Shown: positions 7,885-16,558 of the stretch, in pieces
Numbering within the stretch: position 1 is the stretch's first letter
How the letters are laid out: every line of letters starts with the position of its first letter
Origin: Halobacterium noricense
GTDB lineage: Archaea > Halobacteriota > Halobacteria > Halobacteriales > Halobacteriaceae
Length of the DNA: 64,000 nucleotides
Reading direction: 5' to 3'
Assembly: GCF_021233435.1 (NCBI RefSeq)
Contig: NZ_CP089468.1
Location: forward strand, 1,922,001 to 1,986,000
The notes under the pieces: model-generated
What the model saw: the letters and a program-made list of their open reading frames with translations, nothing else
Databases searched by the model: none
What the model was told of the DNA's origin: nothing
Made by a program: the position numbers and the translations under genes

Positions 7885-9021
7885 TTAGATCCCGAAAGTA
7901 GCTCTGAGCATATCCCGAGAGCCGGGACCGAGACCGACGGCGAGGACGGCGACGAGCATGAGCGTGAAGTAGCGGGGGGCTTCGTCGCGGAGTTCGGCGT
8001 CGAACAGCCAGAGGACGAACAGCGCGGCGGCGACTTTGAGGAGGAGGAACGGCCAGGCGTCGCCGGTGTAGTGGATGATAGACTGCGGGAGGACGTTCTG
8101 GGTGAGGTCGACGACGGCGGCGTTGACTGGGTGTTTGGGGACGAGGTCGCGGGCGAGGCCGAGTTCGGCGGCCCAGTCGAGGCCGATGACGTTGGCGATG
8201 CCGTCGACGGCGTGGCCCCAGAGGACGACAGCGCCGGCGAATTCGGTGCCGGAGGCGATGTCGGGGAGCTGTCGGCGGACGTAGTACCAGACGGCGGCCG
8301 TGATGATGGTGGCGAACAGGAGCGTGAGCACCGTGAACTGCGGGTGGAGGGAGACGTAGTCGGTGGTCGCCGCGAGGACGACGAGGAAGCCGACCGTGGC
8401 GGTGAGGATGGCCGCGCCGACGCCGGCGAGCGGTCGGTAGTAGTCCTCGAAGACGTCGGTGCGGCGCGCGAGGAGGACGCAGGCGACGAGCGCGGCGAGC
8501 GTGATGGCGAACATCACGAAGTAGATGACGGGACTGATGATGAGCGTGTTCGCGGGGTAGTCGAGGAACTGCTCGACGTCCGGTGCGGCCGCGGCGGCGT
8601 CGTTGGCGTCCTCGACGACGCGGAGCGCGCCGCCCAGGAGAACGAACGGGAACAGCGCGTACAGCAGGTCCAGATTCTCGCCGACCTTCAAGTGGTCGAG
8701 GAGGAACGTGACGCCGACCAGCGAGACGAGCAGCGTGACCGCGTACCCGACTTCGGAGACGAGCGTGTAGCCGGGGTAGGCGACGGGCTCTGTCGCGCCG
8801 GCGCACGCGGTGGAGTTGTAGAGGAGTTGGACGGCGCCGCCGTTCCACGCGGCGCACTGCGCGCCGTTGGCGTCGGCGACGACGGGACCCCAGAAGTAGT
8901 GCCAGACGAAGCCGCCGTAGACGGTGTCGGGGAACAGCAGCGACCCGCCGACGAGCGCGACGAGCGCGACGCCGACGACCGCGGTCCACGCGCGCTCACG
9001 GTCGGTTTCGGGGAACGTCAT
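7885..9021 (-). CDS. DUF63 family multi-spanning membrane protein
   Basis: The 378-aa protein has about eight to nine hydrophobic segments (for example WTAVVGVALVALVGGSLL, YAVTLLVSLVGVTFLL, FVMFAITLAALVACVLL, AAILTATVGFLVVLAA, YFTLMLVAVLAVGLG). Its pattern, including VLWGHAVDGIANVIG and VEDANDAAA, fits the archaeal DUF63 family, whose function is unknown. The start ATG at 9021 is the only sensible one before the first membrane helix. It stands alone on its strand, divergently separated from nothing downstream but the inverted repeat. Confidence 0.85.
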   Translation of the reverse strand: MTFPETDRERAWTAVVGVALVALVGGSLLFPDTVYGGFVWHYFWGPVVADANGAQCAAWNGGAVQLLYNSTACAGATEPVAYPGYTLVSEVGYAVTLLVSLVGVTFLLDHLKVGENLDLLYALFPFVLLGGALRVVEDANDAAAAAPDVEQFLDYPANTLIISPVIYFVMFAITLAALVACVLLARRTDVFEDYYRPLAGVGAAILTATVGFLVVLAATTDYVSLHPQFTVLTLLFATIITAAVWYYVRRQLPDIASGTEFAGAVVLWGHAVDGIANVIGLDWAAELGLARDLVPKHPVNAAVVDLTQNVLPQSIIHYTGDAWPFLLLKVAAALFVLWLFDAELRDEAPRYFTLMLVAVLAVGLGPGSRDMLRATFGI

Positions 9022-9076
9022 GTTCGGAGACGTGGACGGTGGCTGTTTTATGGTTGCGGTCTGCCCCGAGCGGCGG

Positions 9077-9526
9077 CTACAGCGGGAGTTCGTGGGACTC
9101 GTACTCGGTAGCGAGGACGACCATCGTCTGGGAGCGCGCGAACCCGTCGACGTCCGCGATTTCCTCGAACATGAGGTCGCGGAGCGTGTCGGTGTCTTCG
9201 GCGTACACGCGGAGGACGATGTCCCACTCGCCGGTCGTGAGGTGAATCTCCTGGACGCCGTCGATGTCGGCGAGGCGGTCGAGAGCGTCCTGTTCGCGGC
9301 CCTGTTCGACGCGCAAACCGACGATAGCGGAGGTGCCGAGGCCGGCGGCTTTCGGGTCGACGTCGGCGTGGTAGCCGCGGATGACGCCGGCTTCCTCCAT
9401 GCGATTGACGCGGTCGTGGACGGTCGCGCTGGACATCTCGATTTCGCGGGCGATTTCGCTGAACGGCTTGCGGGCGTCCGTCTGGAGCGCGCGCAGAATC
9501 TCGCGGTCCGTCTCGTCTAACTCCAT
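9077..9526 (-). CDS. Lrp/AsnC-family transcriptional regulator
   Basis: The 149-aa protein has the usual Lrp architecture: an N-terminal HTH (MELDETDREILRALQTDARK, EIAREIEMSSATVHDRVNRMEEAGVI) and a C-terminal RAM effector domain (AIVGLRVEQGREQDALDRLA, VQEIHLTTGEWDIVLRVYA). RAM domains bind amino acids or other small ligands and form octamers. The ATG at 9526 gives the canonical start; the longer open frame to 9553 is not needed. The regulated gene cannot be read from the sequence. Confidence 0.92.
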   Translation of the reverse strand: MELDETDREILRALQTDARKPFSEIAREIEMSSATVHDRVNRMEEAGVIRGYHADVDPKAAGLGTSAIVGLRVEQGREQDALDRLADIDGVQEIHLTTGEWDIVLRVYAEDTDTLRDLMFEEIADVDGFARSQTMVVLATEYESHELPL

Positions 9527-9586
9527 ACGCGAACCGTCGGGAGAGTCCCCCAATACGCTTACTGCTCGTCCGAGATTCGCGCCGAC

Positions 9587-10375
9587 CTACTCCTGAATCG
9601 CTTGGGCGGCCTCCAGAACGACGTCGTGCGCCTCGCCGTTCGACGCGACCAGCCCCTCACAGCCCGGTTCCCAGCGATCGCCGTGGACATCCGTGACGAC
9701 GCCGCCGGCCTGCCGCACGAGGTGGACGCCCGCGACGGAATCCCACGCGTTCACTGTGACGTTCGTAATCGCACCCTCGACCTGCCCGCTGGCGACCATC
9801 GAGAGAGTGGCTTGCGCGCAGCCGTACCGCCGCATGTCCGCGAACCGGGAGACGATTGCCTCGCAGGCTGCGGCGTACTCGTCGCGGTCGTCGAACCCCC
9901 ACCAGATAGTGGGCACGACGACGAACGTCTCCGGATCGGTCTTGTCGCTGACCGTGACCGGGTCGCCGTTGCGCGTCACCTCGCCGTCGCCCGCGACGTA
10001 CGTGTCGCCGAGCGCGGGCAGCACGTTCGCGGCGGCGAGCGTCTCGCCGTCCTTCACCGCGGCGACGGAGGTCGCCCAAATCTGGGTGTCGCGCACGAAG
10101 TTGTTCGTGCCGTCGATGGGGTCGACGACCCACGCCGCGCCCGATTCGGGGACTTCCTTCAGTTCGTCTTCCTCCTCGCCGACGATGGCGTCCTCGGGGT
10201 GGGTCTCCCGAATCACTTCGATGACGCGGCGCTGGGCGTCCCGGTCGGCCTGCGTGACGATGTCCGTCTTCCCGGACTTGGTCTCCACGTCGATGCCGGT
10301 GCGGAACGCCTCCAGCGCGACCTCGCTGCCTGCGAGCGCGGCGCGTTCGGCGACGCTCGCGCGGTCCTCGTTCAT
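9587..10375 (-). CDS. Inositol monophosphatase family protein
   Basis: A 262-aa Mg-dependent phosphatase of the IMPase/FBPase superfamily. The metal-binding motifs are seen in order: GEEEDE, WVVDPIDGTNNFVR (DPxDGT) and NAWDSVAGV (WDxxxG). Archaeal members act on inositol-1-phosphate and often fructose-1,6-bisphosphate, so either substrate is possible. The ATG at 10375 was chosen over the frame start at 10402 because the first conserved helix follows directly. This is the last high-GC gene before the AT-rich island. Confidence 0.9.
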   Translation of the reverse strand: MNEDRASVAERAALAGSEVALEAFRTGIDVETKSGKTDIVTQADRDAQRRVIEVIRETHPEDAIVGEEEDELKEVPESGAAWVVDPIDGTNNFVRDTQIWATSVAAVKDGETLAAANVLPALGDTYVAGDGEVTRNGDPVTVSDKTDPETFVVVPTIWWGFDDRDEYAAACEAIVSRFADMRRYGCAQATLSMVASGQVEGAITNVTVNAWDSVAGVHLVRQAGGVVTDVHGDRWEPGCEGLVASNGEAHDVVLEAAQAIQE

Positions 10376-10609
10376 GCCCGGAGTGGTGGCCCGCCGCCCC
10401 AAAGAGTCGTCGGTCCGAAACGTCGGCGAATAGGTACGGCTTCAGTTTGCAGATCCCACTCTGTTCCGTCGAATTACTATCGATCGCTTTCTACAGATAG
10501 AACTCTAATATTGGGATATAGACGTGTCGCGGCTGCTCGATATATGAGAGATAAAGGGTGATTAACCACTCACAGATTCCATTAGAACGAATCTGTCTTC
10601 GTTGCAATA

Positions 10610-10619
10610 GATTTAATAA
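10610..10619 (+). promoter_or_regulatory. TATA element of the island gene pair
   Basis: ATTTAATAAA ends about 23 nt before the ATG at 10643, a fitting distance for a leaderless transcript of the two-gene operon 10643-12219. The surrounding 200 bp (10440-10640) is AT-rich and shows no gene. Confidence 0.45.
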
Positions 10620-10642
10620 ATGTGACTGTGCTTTGATGGGTA

Positions 10643-11257
10643 ATGACAATCACTTCTGGAGATATTACAACTGCAGAAGCTCAAATGGGGCCTTTTGGGG
10701 CTCAAGATGACTTAACTGCGGATTTGCCTAACGTTCTCCAGAATATGCTAGCGGAGTTTTCAGGTCGAAACGGAATTCCTGATGAACTCACAATAAGTGA
10801 GCGGACAGCTAGAGACATCTGTGACCACAAGGATATCGGAAGTTTCAGTCTAGATATCGCGTCTCGCTTGACTGCAGAGTTGAGTGATTATCCTTTTAGA
10901 GGGGTATACCAGGATGGATTGGGCATAGACACTTTGGAGCAAATTGTCGAGGACAGCAATCGGTCGTTACCAATAGTACAGCTATCCCCGTCATATTTCG
11001 AGCACTGTGAAGGATATTCGATTCAATCTGATTCACGGAACAGTGCAAAAGACCCGTATATCTTAGCCATGAATATCAACCACTCTGAAGTCTTACTTTA
11101 TGACCCCTATCGATTTGGAAATGATGGGGATGGCGATCTGGTACCCACTCGTATCGGCAAGAGCGACTTCGAGAGTTCTTGGCTTGGTAAGTACGAAAAT
11201 ACTAGCACTCTCTGGGTTGAAGGAACAGACCAGAAACGAATCGCTCAGTTCCAATAA
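10643..11257 (+). CDS. Island protein with a possible degenerate C39-like peptidase fold
   Basis: A 204-aa soluble protein that I do not firmly recognise. Residues about 110-195 follow the pattern of C39-like peptidases: LPIVQLSPSYF (substrate strand), PYILAMNINHSEVLLYDPY (the usual HxVVV...DP stretch) and IGKSDFESSWLGKYENTSTLWVE (the terminal FxxxW element). The Asp of the DP motif is present but the catalytic His position is not a His, and no clear catalytic Cys motif precedes it, so any peptidase activity is doubtful. Codon use is AT-rich (ATA, TTA, AGA), unlike flanking genes. The stop overlaps the next gene's start by one base, indicating co-translation. Confidence 0.6.
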   Translation: MTITSGDITTAEAQMGPFGAQDDLTADLPNVLQNMLAEFSGRNGIPDELTISERTARDICDHKDIGSFSLDIASRLTAELSDYPFRGVYQDGLGIDTLEQIVEDSNRSLPIVQLSPSYFEHCEGYSIQSDSRNSAKDPYILAMNINHSEVLLYDPYRFGNDGDGDLVPTRIGKSDFESSWLGKYENTSTLWVEGTDQKRIAQFQ

Positions 11258-12219
11258 TGAATGAATCAACTTTAGAACCAGAATCCGTTAGTATCTCCGT
11301 TCATCGAAATCGGCCTCCAGAAGAGGCGATTGAGCAAAAACTAAAGCAGGTATACGGATCTGGTACATACGTCTCTGACTTCTATAAGACAGAGAATGGA
11401 ACTTTATCGGTGAAGATTGGCACATCGTTCCCTAAGGATGTTACTGATTGTAGACCGGGGCAAGAGAGGGTTATAAAATTCATAGATGTCGATAGAATCG
11501 CAGAGCTAACTGGCGAAATACAAGACTCTTCCTACGTCATTTCGCTTGAATCCCGTGAAGAAGTTTTAGAGGGTCTAAATAATCAGAAAGCAGCCCTTCG
11601 CGAAGATCTAGGGGATGCGATGGCTAGAGCTACCTATGATAAAATCGCGAAAACACCTGCTGTCGAAAACCAACTAAATCCAATCAAGCAGATACTCCGG
11701 TGGACTAGGCTCTACCATCCTGCCTCATTTTCGGAAGTGAAGAAAGCACAAAATAAAGAGGGAGACAAAACTCTTCGGTACGTTCACACCCTCGAAAAAC
11801 TTGGTTTCATCAGATTTGACGGTGAGAAGCTGTACGCAGAAGATCCGCTAAACAAATACGACTTAGAGGAGATTTCTACTGAAGAGTTTAATGAGCAAAT
11901 CCTTGCTGAGGTAGTTGAGAGGGGCTATAAGCACTTGAGTGAAAAGCTTGGCCTAAACATCCTCCGTCATCTACCAAAGTTTGCTAATGGGTATTATTTT
12001 GACGCAATTGAGAAGAATGACCCGGATCTTCACTTAGATCTGCCGGCGATTCGAGATAATATTGTCCAGCTTTATGGCTACCAGTCTGGTCTCCATAATT
12101 GGGAGCTTCGTGATAAAATGGACGAGCTAGTGTCGCTAGATATTCTCTCCGAGGAGGATGACTTCTATTACGCAAATGAGGATACTTTCAAAGATATTAC
12201 TGAGGCAGCTACAGCTTAG
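11257..12219 (+). CDS. Island protein with a winged-helix-like segment, unknown function
   Basis: A 320-aa soluble protein translated from an ATG that overlaps the previous stop (TAATG), so the two act as an operon. The middle part, LRWTRLYHPASFSEVKKAQ and KTLRYVHTLEKLGFIRFDGEKLYAEDP, looks like a winged helix with a beta-hairpin wing. The C-terminal part repeats a similar shape (GLHNWELRDKMDELVSLDILSEED). The N-terminus is alpha/beta with no motif I know. It could be a DNA-binding partner of the upstream protein. AT-rich codons indicate horizontal origin. Its stop overlaps by 4 bp with the convergent membrane-protein gene. Confidence 0.6.
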   Translation: MNESTLEPESVSISVHRNRPPEEAIEQKLKQVYGSGTYVSDFYKTENGTLSVKIGTSFPKDVTDCRPGQERVIKFIDVDRIAELTGEIQDSSYVISLESREEVLEGLNNQKAALREDLGDAMARATYDKIAKTPAVENQLNPIKQILRWTRLYHPASFSEVKKAQNKEGDKTLRYVHTLEKLGFIRFDGEKLYAEDPLNKYDLEEISTEEFNEQILAEVVERGYKHLSEKLGLNILRHLPKFANGYYFDAIEKNDPDLHLDLPAIRDNIVQLYGYQSGLHNWELRDKMDELVSLDILSEEDDFYYANEDTFKDITEAATA

Positions 12220-13790
12220 CTATCACCTAGCTGTTCCTCCAGCCCTTGAATGAATCCCTCTATATCAGATTGAGGTACCTCCATCCGACGAAATGACGGT
12301 GGAATCGAAGAATTCCTAATTTCACTAATTATCTCTAATCTGACCGTCTCTTCGGAGATATTATTCTGCATCTGATTGCCAAATTTCTCTGGGTTGTGTC
12401 CCTGGATGATGGAGAGTTCTATGACTGCTATCATTAGGTTTCTAGCAACTAGCGAATCCGTTGAATGGATTGACGAGATAACACCAAATATAGCGGATTG
12501 TATTTCACTGAGGAGATTCTGTTTAACACCTTGCGGATCATTCTCTTCTGTCGAAGATTCCTCCAAATCCTCAAAGATACTGGTTAAGATAATATCTATT
12601 CGGTTAATCGTGTTTTCGCTGCATCGACGAAGAAGCCCTTGTCCCGCTATATCTGATTTGCCAAGCGCCTGAAGACAAGAAATGGTGACTGAGAAGCTAG
12701 TTGCGACAATATCCCGACGTTCGCCGGAAAGATATTTGACAAACTCATCACCTTCTAAGTCGGTGCTCACTAAGCGTTCACTTACATTTAGTGTAGAGGA
12801 AATAACGGACTCCGCAAGATCGGTCTTTTCGGAGTCTATAACGTCCTGCATTAATTGAGAATACGAATCAAGCAATTCCGATTCCAGATACCCAATTTCA
12901 AATGCTCGAATATGGATGTTTACTAACTCGTCTAAGCGTTCTTCTACACTGGTAATCGGACTATCGATGAGAAGGCTGGTAAGCCGCACATGAGTAGCAT
13001 TCAGAAGATTGATCCGTTCTTGACCCCCGTCAGACCCAATTTCTATACAGGAATCCCAATATTCAAATATTTGCTCAGTGCTCTCTCTTCTCGCTATACT
13101 TGACCGATCTGTACCTATGGGTCGGCCATCCTCGTCACAGTATTGTATAAATTCTGATATAACTTCATATAGTGAGTGGATTGACTGTCTTACTGTGAAT
13201 TCGTCGTCCCTCTTGGCCGAAGATTTCAGGATTTGCTCAATAGTGAGTAGCGGTGTACGTTCTGGCGGTTCTATTTCTTCTTTATTCAACTCCGAGGCCG
13301 CTGACTCATCCGGAATCAGATTCTCTGGATCGACATCTCTTGCAGTCCTACGTAGTACAGTTTCAGGAGCAACAAGATTCGCCATCACTTGCTGGATAGG
13401 GATTAGAGAGAGTAAACAGGTTGTAGCAAGTCCTACGGCAATCCCTATTGTTAGATTTAGATTGACTGATATGACATAGAGTGGTGAGGACAGTGTTATT
13501 AGATACAGTAAATCCACCAGAATTGAGGAGACATACAAGACGATAAGCCCGGTTAGAATATTGGATTTTCCAAACTGTTCTAATGTTAGTGGACTGAATA
13601 TACTTGCATTTACTTGCAAGCTGAGAAGGAAAACGGAGATTACGATCGCCAAAAAGGACCCTTGTACCGTTGCAAGAGCGATAAGAGCTTGAGGAGGTGT
13701 TTCTATACCCCGTGAAATATACGCAAAGAACGCTCCTACAAGGACTCCGGCTATAATGACAGCATAGAATTGCCTACTGTCAATATCCAT
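12216..13790 (-). CDS. Island membrane protein with a large helical cytoplasmic domain
   Basis: The protein is 524 aa when started at the ATG at 13790. Four membrane helices lie in the first about 170 residues (FYAVIIAGVLVGAFFAYI, TVQGSFLAIVISVFLLSL, LTGLIVLYVSSILVDLLYL, IGIAVGLATTCLLSLI). The remaining about 350 residues are acidic, soluble and helical, without a motif I recognise. The layout recalls DUF2254-type membrane proteins but the match is not secure. The reading frame continues upstream through the tRNA-repeat region to 13991, but that part is clearly not protein-like. Base composition matches the other two island genes. Confidence 0.6.
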   Translation of the reverse strand: MDIDSRQFYAVIIAGVLVGAFFAYISRGIETPPQALIALATVQGSFLAIVISVFLLSLQVNASIFSPLTLEQFGKSNILTGLIVLYVSSILVDLLYLITLSSPLYVISVNLNLTIGIAVGLATTCLLSLIPIQQVMANLVAPETVLRRTARDVDPENLIPDESAASELNKEEIEPPERTPLLTIEQILKSSAKRDDEFTVRQSIHSLYEVISEFIQYCDEDGRPIGTDRSSIARRESTEQIFEYWDSCIEIGSDGGQERINLLNATHVRLTSLLIDSPITSVEERLDELVNIHIRAFEIGYLESELLDSYSQLMQDVIDSEKTDLAESVISSTLNVSERLVSTDLEGDEFVKYLSGERRDIVATSFSVTISCLQALGKSDIAGQGLLRRCSENTINRIDIILTSIFEDLEESSTEENDPQGVKQNLLSEIQSAIFGVISSIHSTDSLVARNLMIAVIELSIIQGHNPEKFGNQMQNNISEETVRLEIISEIRNSSIPPSFRRMEVPQSDIEGFIQGLEEQLGDS

Positions 13791-13869
13791 ACTGTCTCTT
13801 GCATAGTTACTGGCAAGATGCTTTTGGTGGTAGTAAATCCCGAAATATGGGTACCAGAGGAGTTGATTT

Positions 13870-14039
13870 TGCGAGGGAAGTCCGCCTCGCGGACTTCCCG
13901 CATCCCGCGGCGCGCGAAGCGCCGGCGATGCGAGGGAAGGGATTCGAACTTCCGTCGGTGACCCGACGGCGTTCGAACCCTCCGCACCCATTCGCGTCCG
14001 TAGGGGGACGCGATGCGATGCGAGGGAAGGGATTCGAAC
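13870..14039. repeat. Partial copies of the tRNA-Leu 3' end (att-like direct repeats)
   Basis: A 25-bp direct repeat (GCGATGCGAGGGAAGGGATT plus CGAAC) occurs at 13925-13949 and again at 14015-14039, where it forms the 3' end of tRNA-Leu. A shorter copy, TGCGAGGGAAG, lies at 13870-13880. The interval 13950-13990 also holds GTTCGAACCCTC, a T-arm-like piece in the same sense. Such repeats of a tRNA 3' end are what site-specific integration leaves. They sit exactly at the border of the AT-rich island. No integrase gene is present. Confidence 0.75.
13875..13899. repeat. Perfect hairpin at the island border
   Basis: An 11-bp perfect stem (GGGAAGTCCGC / GCGGACTTCCC) with a 3-nt loop overlaps the shortest att-like copy. 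It may be part of a recombination site or an old terminator. Confidence 0.6.
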
Positions 14040-14103
14040 CCTCGAACTCCTACGAGAACGGATCTTGAGTCCGTCGCCGTTGGCCGAGCTTGGCTACCCT
14101 CGC
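14019..14103 (-). tRNA. tRNA-Leu (anticodon CAA)
   Basis: Read on the minus strand the gene starts GCGAGGGTAGCCAAGCTCGG and ends CCCTTCCCTCGCA, giving a perfect 7-bp acceptor stem GCGAGGG/CCCTCGC with discriminator A. The anticodon loop is CTCAAGA, with anticodon CAA (14065-14067 on the plus strand), inside the stem ACGGA/TCCGT. A long variable arm (TCTCGTAGGAG region) and the T-loop GTTCGAATC make it a class II tRNA, as expected for leucine. No intron is seen and CCA is not encoded. Confidence 0.93.
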
Positions 14104-14162
14104 ACGCGTCGAGTAGTCGGCGCGTGCGGGGTTTAGGCGTTGCGAATCGGGGTGGGTCGCGC

Positions 14163-16451
14163 TCAGTCGTCGTCGTCGCCGAGCACGCGCGAGGCGACCG
14201 GCCCCATCGAGGCGTCCTCCTCGACGTCGCGGAGCAGGAACCGCTTTCGGACGACGTCGTAGGCGAACACGATGGTGCCGAGGATGAGCATCGTGTCCCC
14301 GGGGAACCGCGCCCAGAAGAACAGCTGGACGAGGTCGCGGTTGTAGAACGAAAGCGAGCGCGCGACCGCGTACCCCTCCGTGAACGCGGCTTCCAACTGG
14401 AGGAAGCCGATGGGGAGCAGCGACAGGCCGACCATCACGGCGAGGCCGGCGTTCCACAGCCAGAACGCCCACCAGAGGCGCTTGCCGTTCCACTTCTCGG
14501 GGTCGACGGAGAGCCGCAGCATGTACGCGGCCATGCCGAGCGCGAGGAAGCCGAACGCGCCGAACATCGCGGCGTGGGCGTGTGCGACCGTGAGGTAGGT
14601 GCCGTGCTCATAGTAGTTGATGAGCGGGAGATTGATGAAAAAGCCGAGCACCCCCGCGCCGACGAAGTTCCACACGCCGGAGGCGATGATGAACGCGAAC
14701 GGGAGCTTGTAGTGGAACGTCTCGTCGCTCTTCGAGAGCGCGCGGTACTGGCCGAGCGCCTCGAAGAGGATGAGAATCAGGGGGACGAGTTCGAGCGTGG
14801 AGAAGACGCTCCCGAGTGGCACCCAGACGTCGGGCTGGCCGATCCACCAGTAGTGGTGGCTGACGCCGATGACGCCGCTGCCCATCACGAACAGCACTTG
14901 CAGGGCGACGGCTTTCTCGGCGGAGCGCTTGCGCAGCAAGCCCATGGAAACGAGCGTGATGCCGACGATGGCGACGATGAAGAACTCGAAGGCGCCCTCC
15001 ACCCACATGTGGACGACCCACCACCGCCAGAACTCCGTCATCACGATGTTCGAGTCGGGCGTGTACAGCATGCCCGCGACGAACAGCAGCCCGATGGAGC
15101 CGCCCGCGTACAGAATCATGTGCGCGAGTCCGAAGCGCTGTTCGCGGGCGAGCAGCGGCTTGAGGCCGCGATACGCGAGGAACGCCCAGATGGCGAATCC
15201 GAGCAGGAGGCCGACCTGCCAGACGCGGCCGACTTCGACGTATTCGAGGCCTTCGTTGCCGAGCAGCCACCACAGCTGGCCGTCGAAGAAGCCCTGCGTG
15301 CCGAGGTAGATGCCGACGAAGCCGCCGACGACGACCACCAGCAGCGTGCCGAGCAGGCCGTTGATGGCGGACTCCTGGTGGTCGGGCTCGTGGCCGGTCA
15401 GGAGACCGGGGAGGAACAGCCCAGCGCCGATCCACATTGTCGCAATCCAGAGGATGCCGAGGTCGAGGTGGTAGGTCTTCGTGAGCGCGAACGGCAGCCA
15501 CTGGATGACGTCGACGCCGAGCGCTTCGCCGATGCCGAAGAACGCGTCGCGTTCGACGTAGTAGTGTGCGAGCAACGCCCCCAGTAACACCTGTGCGACG
15601 AACAGCAACGCCGCGATGGGGATGAACCGGGTGGCTGCGCGTTGACTCGGGAGTAAGTCGACATCCGCGGGGTCCGGAACTTCGATGCCCTTCGTGGAGG
15701 GTTCGGAGAGTTCGATGCTGTTGTAGAGCCAGACGCCGAGGCCGGCACCGCCGACGAGCAACACCATCGCGATGGCGCTCCAGACCATCGTCGCGCCGGT
15801 GGGTTCGTTGCCGGCGAGCGGGTTGTACGGCCAGTCGTTCGTGTAGCTGTGGTCGGTGCCGGGCCGCTCGGCGTGCGAGACCAGCGCCGTCCACATCGCG
15901 AAGTCCGCGAACAGGCGGGCGTCGTCGGCGGACTCGACCATGCCCTCCGGGATGCCGCGCTCGGCGTCGCCCTCGTGGTAGCGCTCGACGTACACCTCGC
16001 GCACCTGCTCGTGGGCGTACGCCGCGGCGGCGGAGTACTGCGCCGTCTCGCCGGAAATCGAGCGGTCGAGGTCAGCGGTCACGCGGCTGTCCACGGCGGC
16101 CTGCTGCTCGGTCGTGAGGTCGGCGTACGCTTCGCCGTGGCGTTCGTTCGCATAATACTCCTGCATGAACTGGGTCTTCAGTTGGAGCGCGTCGGCGGTG
16201 TAGTCCTCACCGAAGTACGCGCCGTTGCCGAGAATCGACCCGTGGTTCATCAGAGCGTTCGACTGGAAGACGGCCTTGCCGTCCTGAATCGAGTCGTGGG
16301 TGGCGACGGTGTCGCCGTTCGGTCCCACGATTTCGTCGGGAATCGGTGGCTGGTGCTGGTAGGAGTAGGCGGCACCAGCCCCCATGACGACGAGATTCAG
16401 GACGAACACGACCACGAGTATCTTCGCGAGCGTGGACCTAGTGACGTCCAT
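14163..16451 (-). CDS. norB: Quinol-dependent nitric oxide reductase (single-subunit NorB/NorZ type)
   Basis: The 762-aa membrane enzyme reduces 2 NO to N2O with electrons from the quinol pool. The fused cytochrome-c-like N-terminal extension lacking haem c (residues about 1-220, starting with one signal-anchor helix) followed by twelve or more helices is the qNOR layout. Haem and FeB ligands are visible in TYHLDLGILW, VVHMWVEGAFEF, SHHYWWIG and VAHAHAAMFGAFG. The ATG at 16451 precedes the anchor helix. A CGAAGATGTTCG palindrome lies 89 nt upstream. NirK and the multicopper oxidase are within 15 kb, giving a nitrite to N2O route. Confidence 0.95.
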   Translation of the reverse strand: MDVTRSTLAKILVVVFVLNLVVMGAGAAYSYQHQPPIPDEIVGPNGDTVATHDSIQDGKAVFQSNALMNHGSILGNGAYFGEDYTADALQLKTQFMQEYYANERHGEAYADLTTEQQAAVDSRVTADLDRSISGETAQYSAAAAYAHEQVREVYVERYHEGDAERGIPEGMVESADDARLFADFAMWTALVSHAERPGTDHSYTNDWPYNPLAGNEPTGATMVWSAIAMVLLVGGAGLGVWLYNSIELSEPSTKGIEVPDPADVDLLPSQRAATRFIPIAALLFVAQVLLGALLAHYYVERDAFFGIGEALGVDVIQWLPFALTKTYHLDLGILWIATMWIGAGLFLPGLLTGHEPDHQESAINGLLGTLLVVVVGGFVGIYLGTQGFFDGQLWWLLGNEGLEYVEVGRVWQVGLLLGFAIWAFLAYRGLKPLLAREQRFGLAHMILYAGGSIGLLFVAGMLYTPDSNIVMTEFWRWWVVHMWVEGAFEFFIVAIVGITLVSMGLLRKRSAEKAVALQVLFVMGSGVIGVSHHYWWIGQPDVWVPLGSVFSTLELVPLILILFEALGQYRALSKSDETFHYKLPFAFIIASGVWNFVGAGVLGFFINLPLINYYEHGTYLTVAHAHAAMFGAFGFLALGMAAYMLRLSVDPEKWNGKRLWWAFWLWNAGLAVMVGLSLLPIGFLQLEAAFTEGYAVARSLSFYNRDLVQLFFWARFPGDTMLILGTIVFAYDVVRKRFLLRDVEEDASMGPVASRVLGDDDD

Positions 16452-16540
16452 ATTGCGGCGTTCAATTCGACGCAGGAAAAGGCTGTGGCGGATTCCAAGC
16501 CCCTGGGCACGGAGCGCGAAATGCCGGATGTACCGCCGCT

Positions 16541-16552
16541 CGAAGATGTTCG
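16541..16552. promoter_or_regulatory. NarO-like palindrome upstream of norB
   Basis: CGAAGATGTTCG differs by one base from the perfect CGAACATGTTCG at 22568. There are 89 nt between it and the norB ATG, the same gap as for the multicopper oxidase gene. It lies just after the acyl-CoA dehydrogenase stop codon. Confidence 0.6.
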
Positions 16553-16558
16553 TGTCCG

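Noticed and set aside
13925..13990. A possible second tRNA gene
   Set aside because: Only the 3' acceptor strand and T-arm pieces are present; no D-arm or anticodon arm can be folded. It is best read as an att-like remnant.
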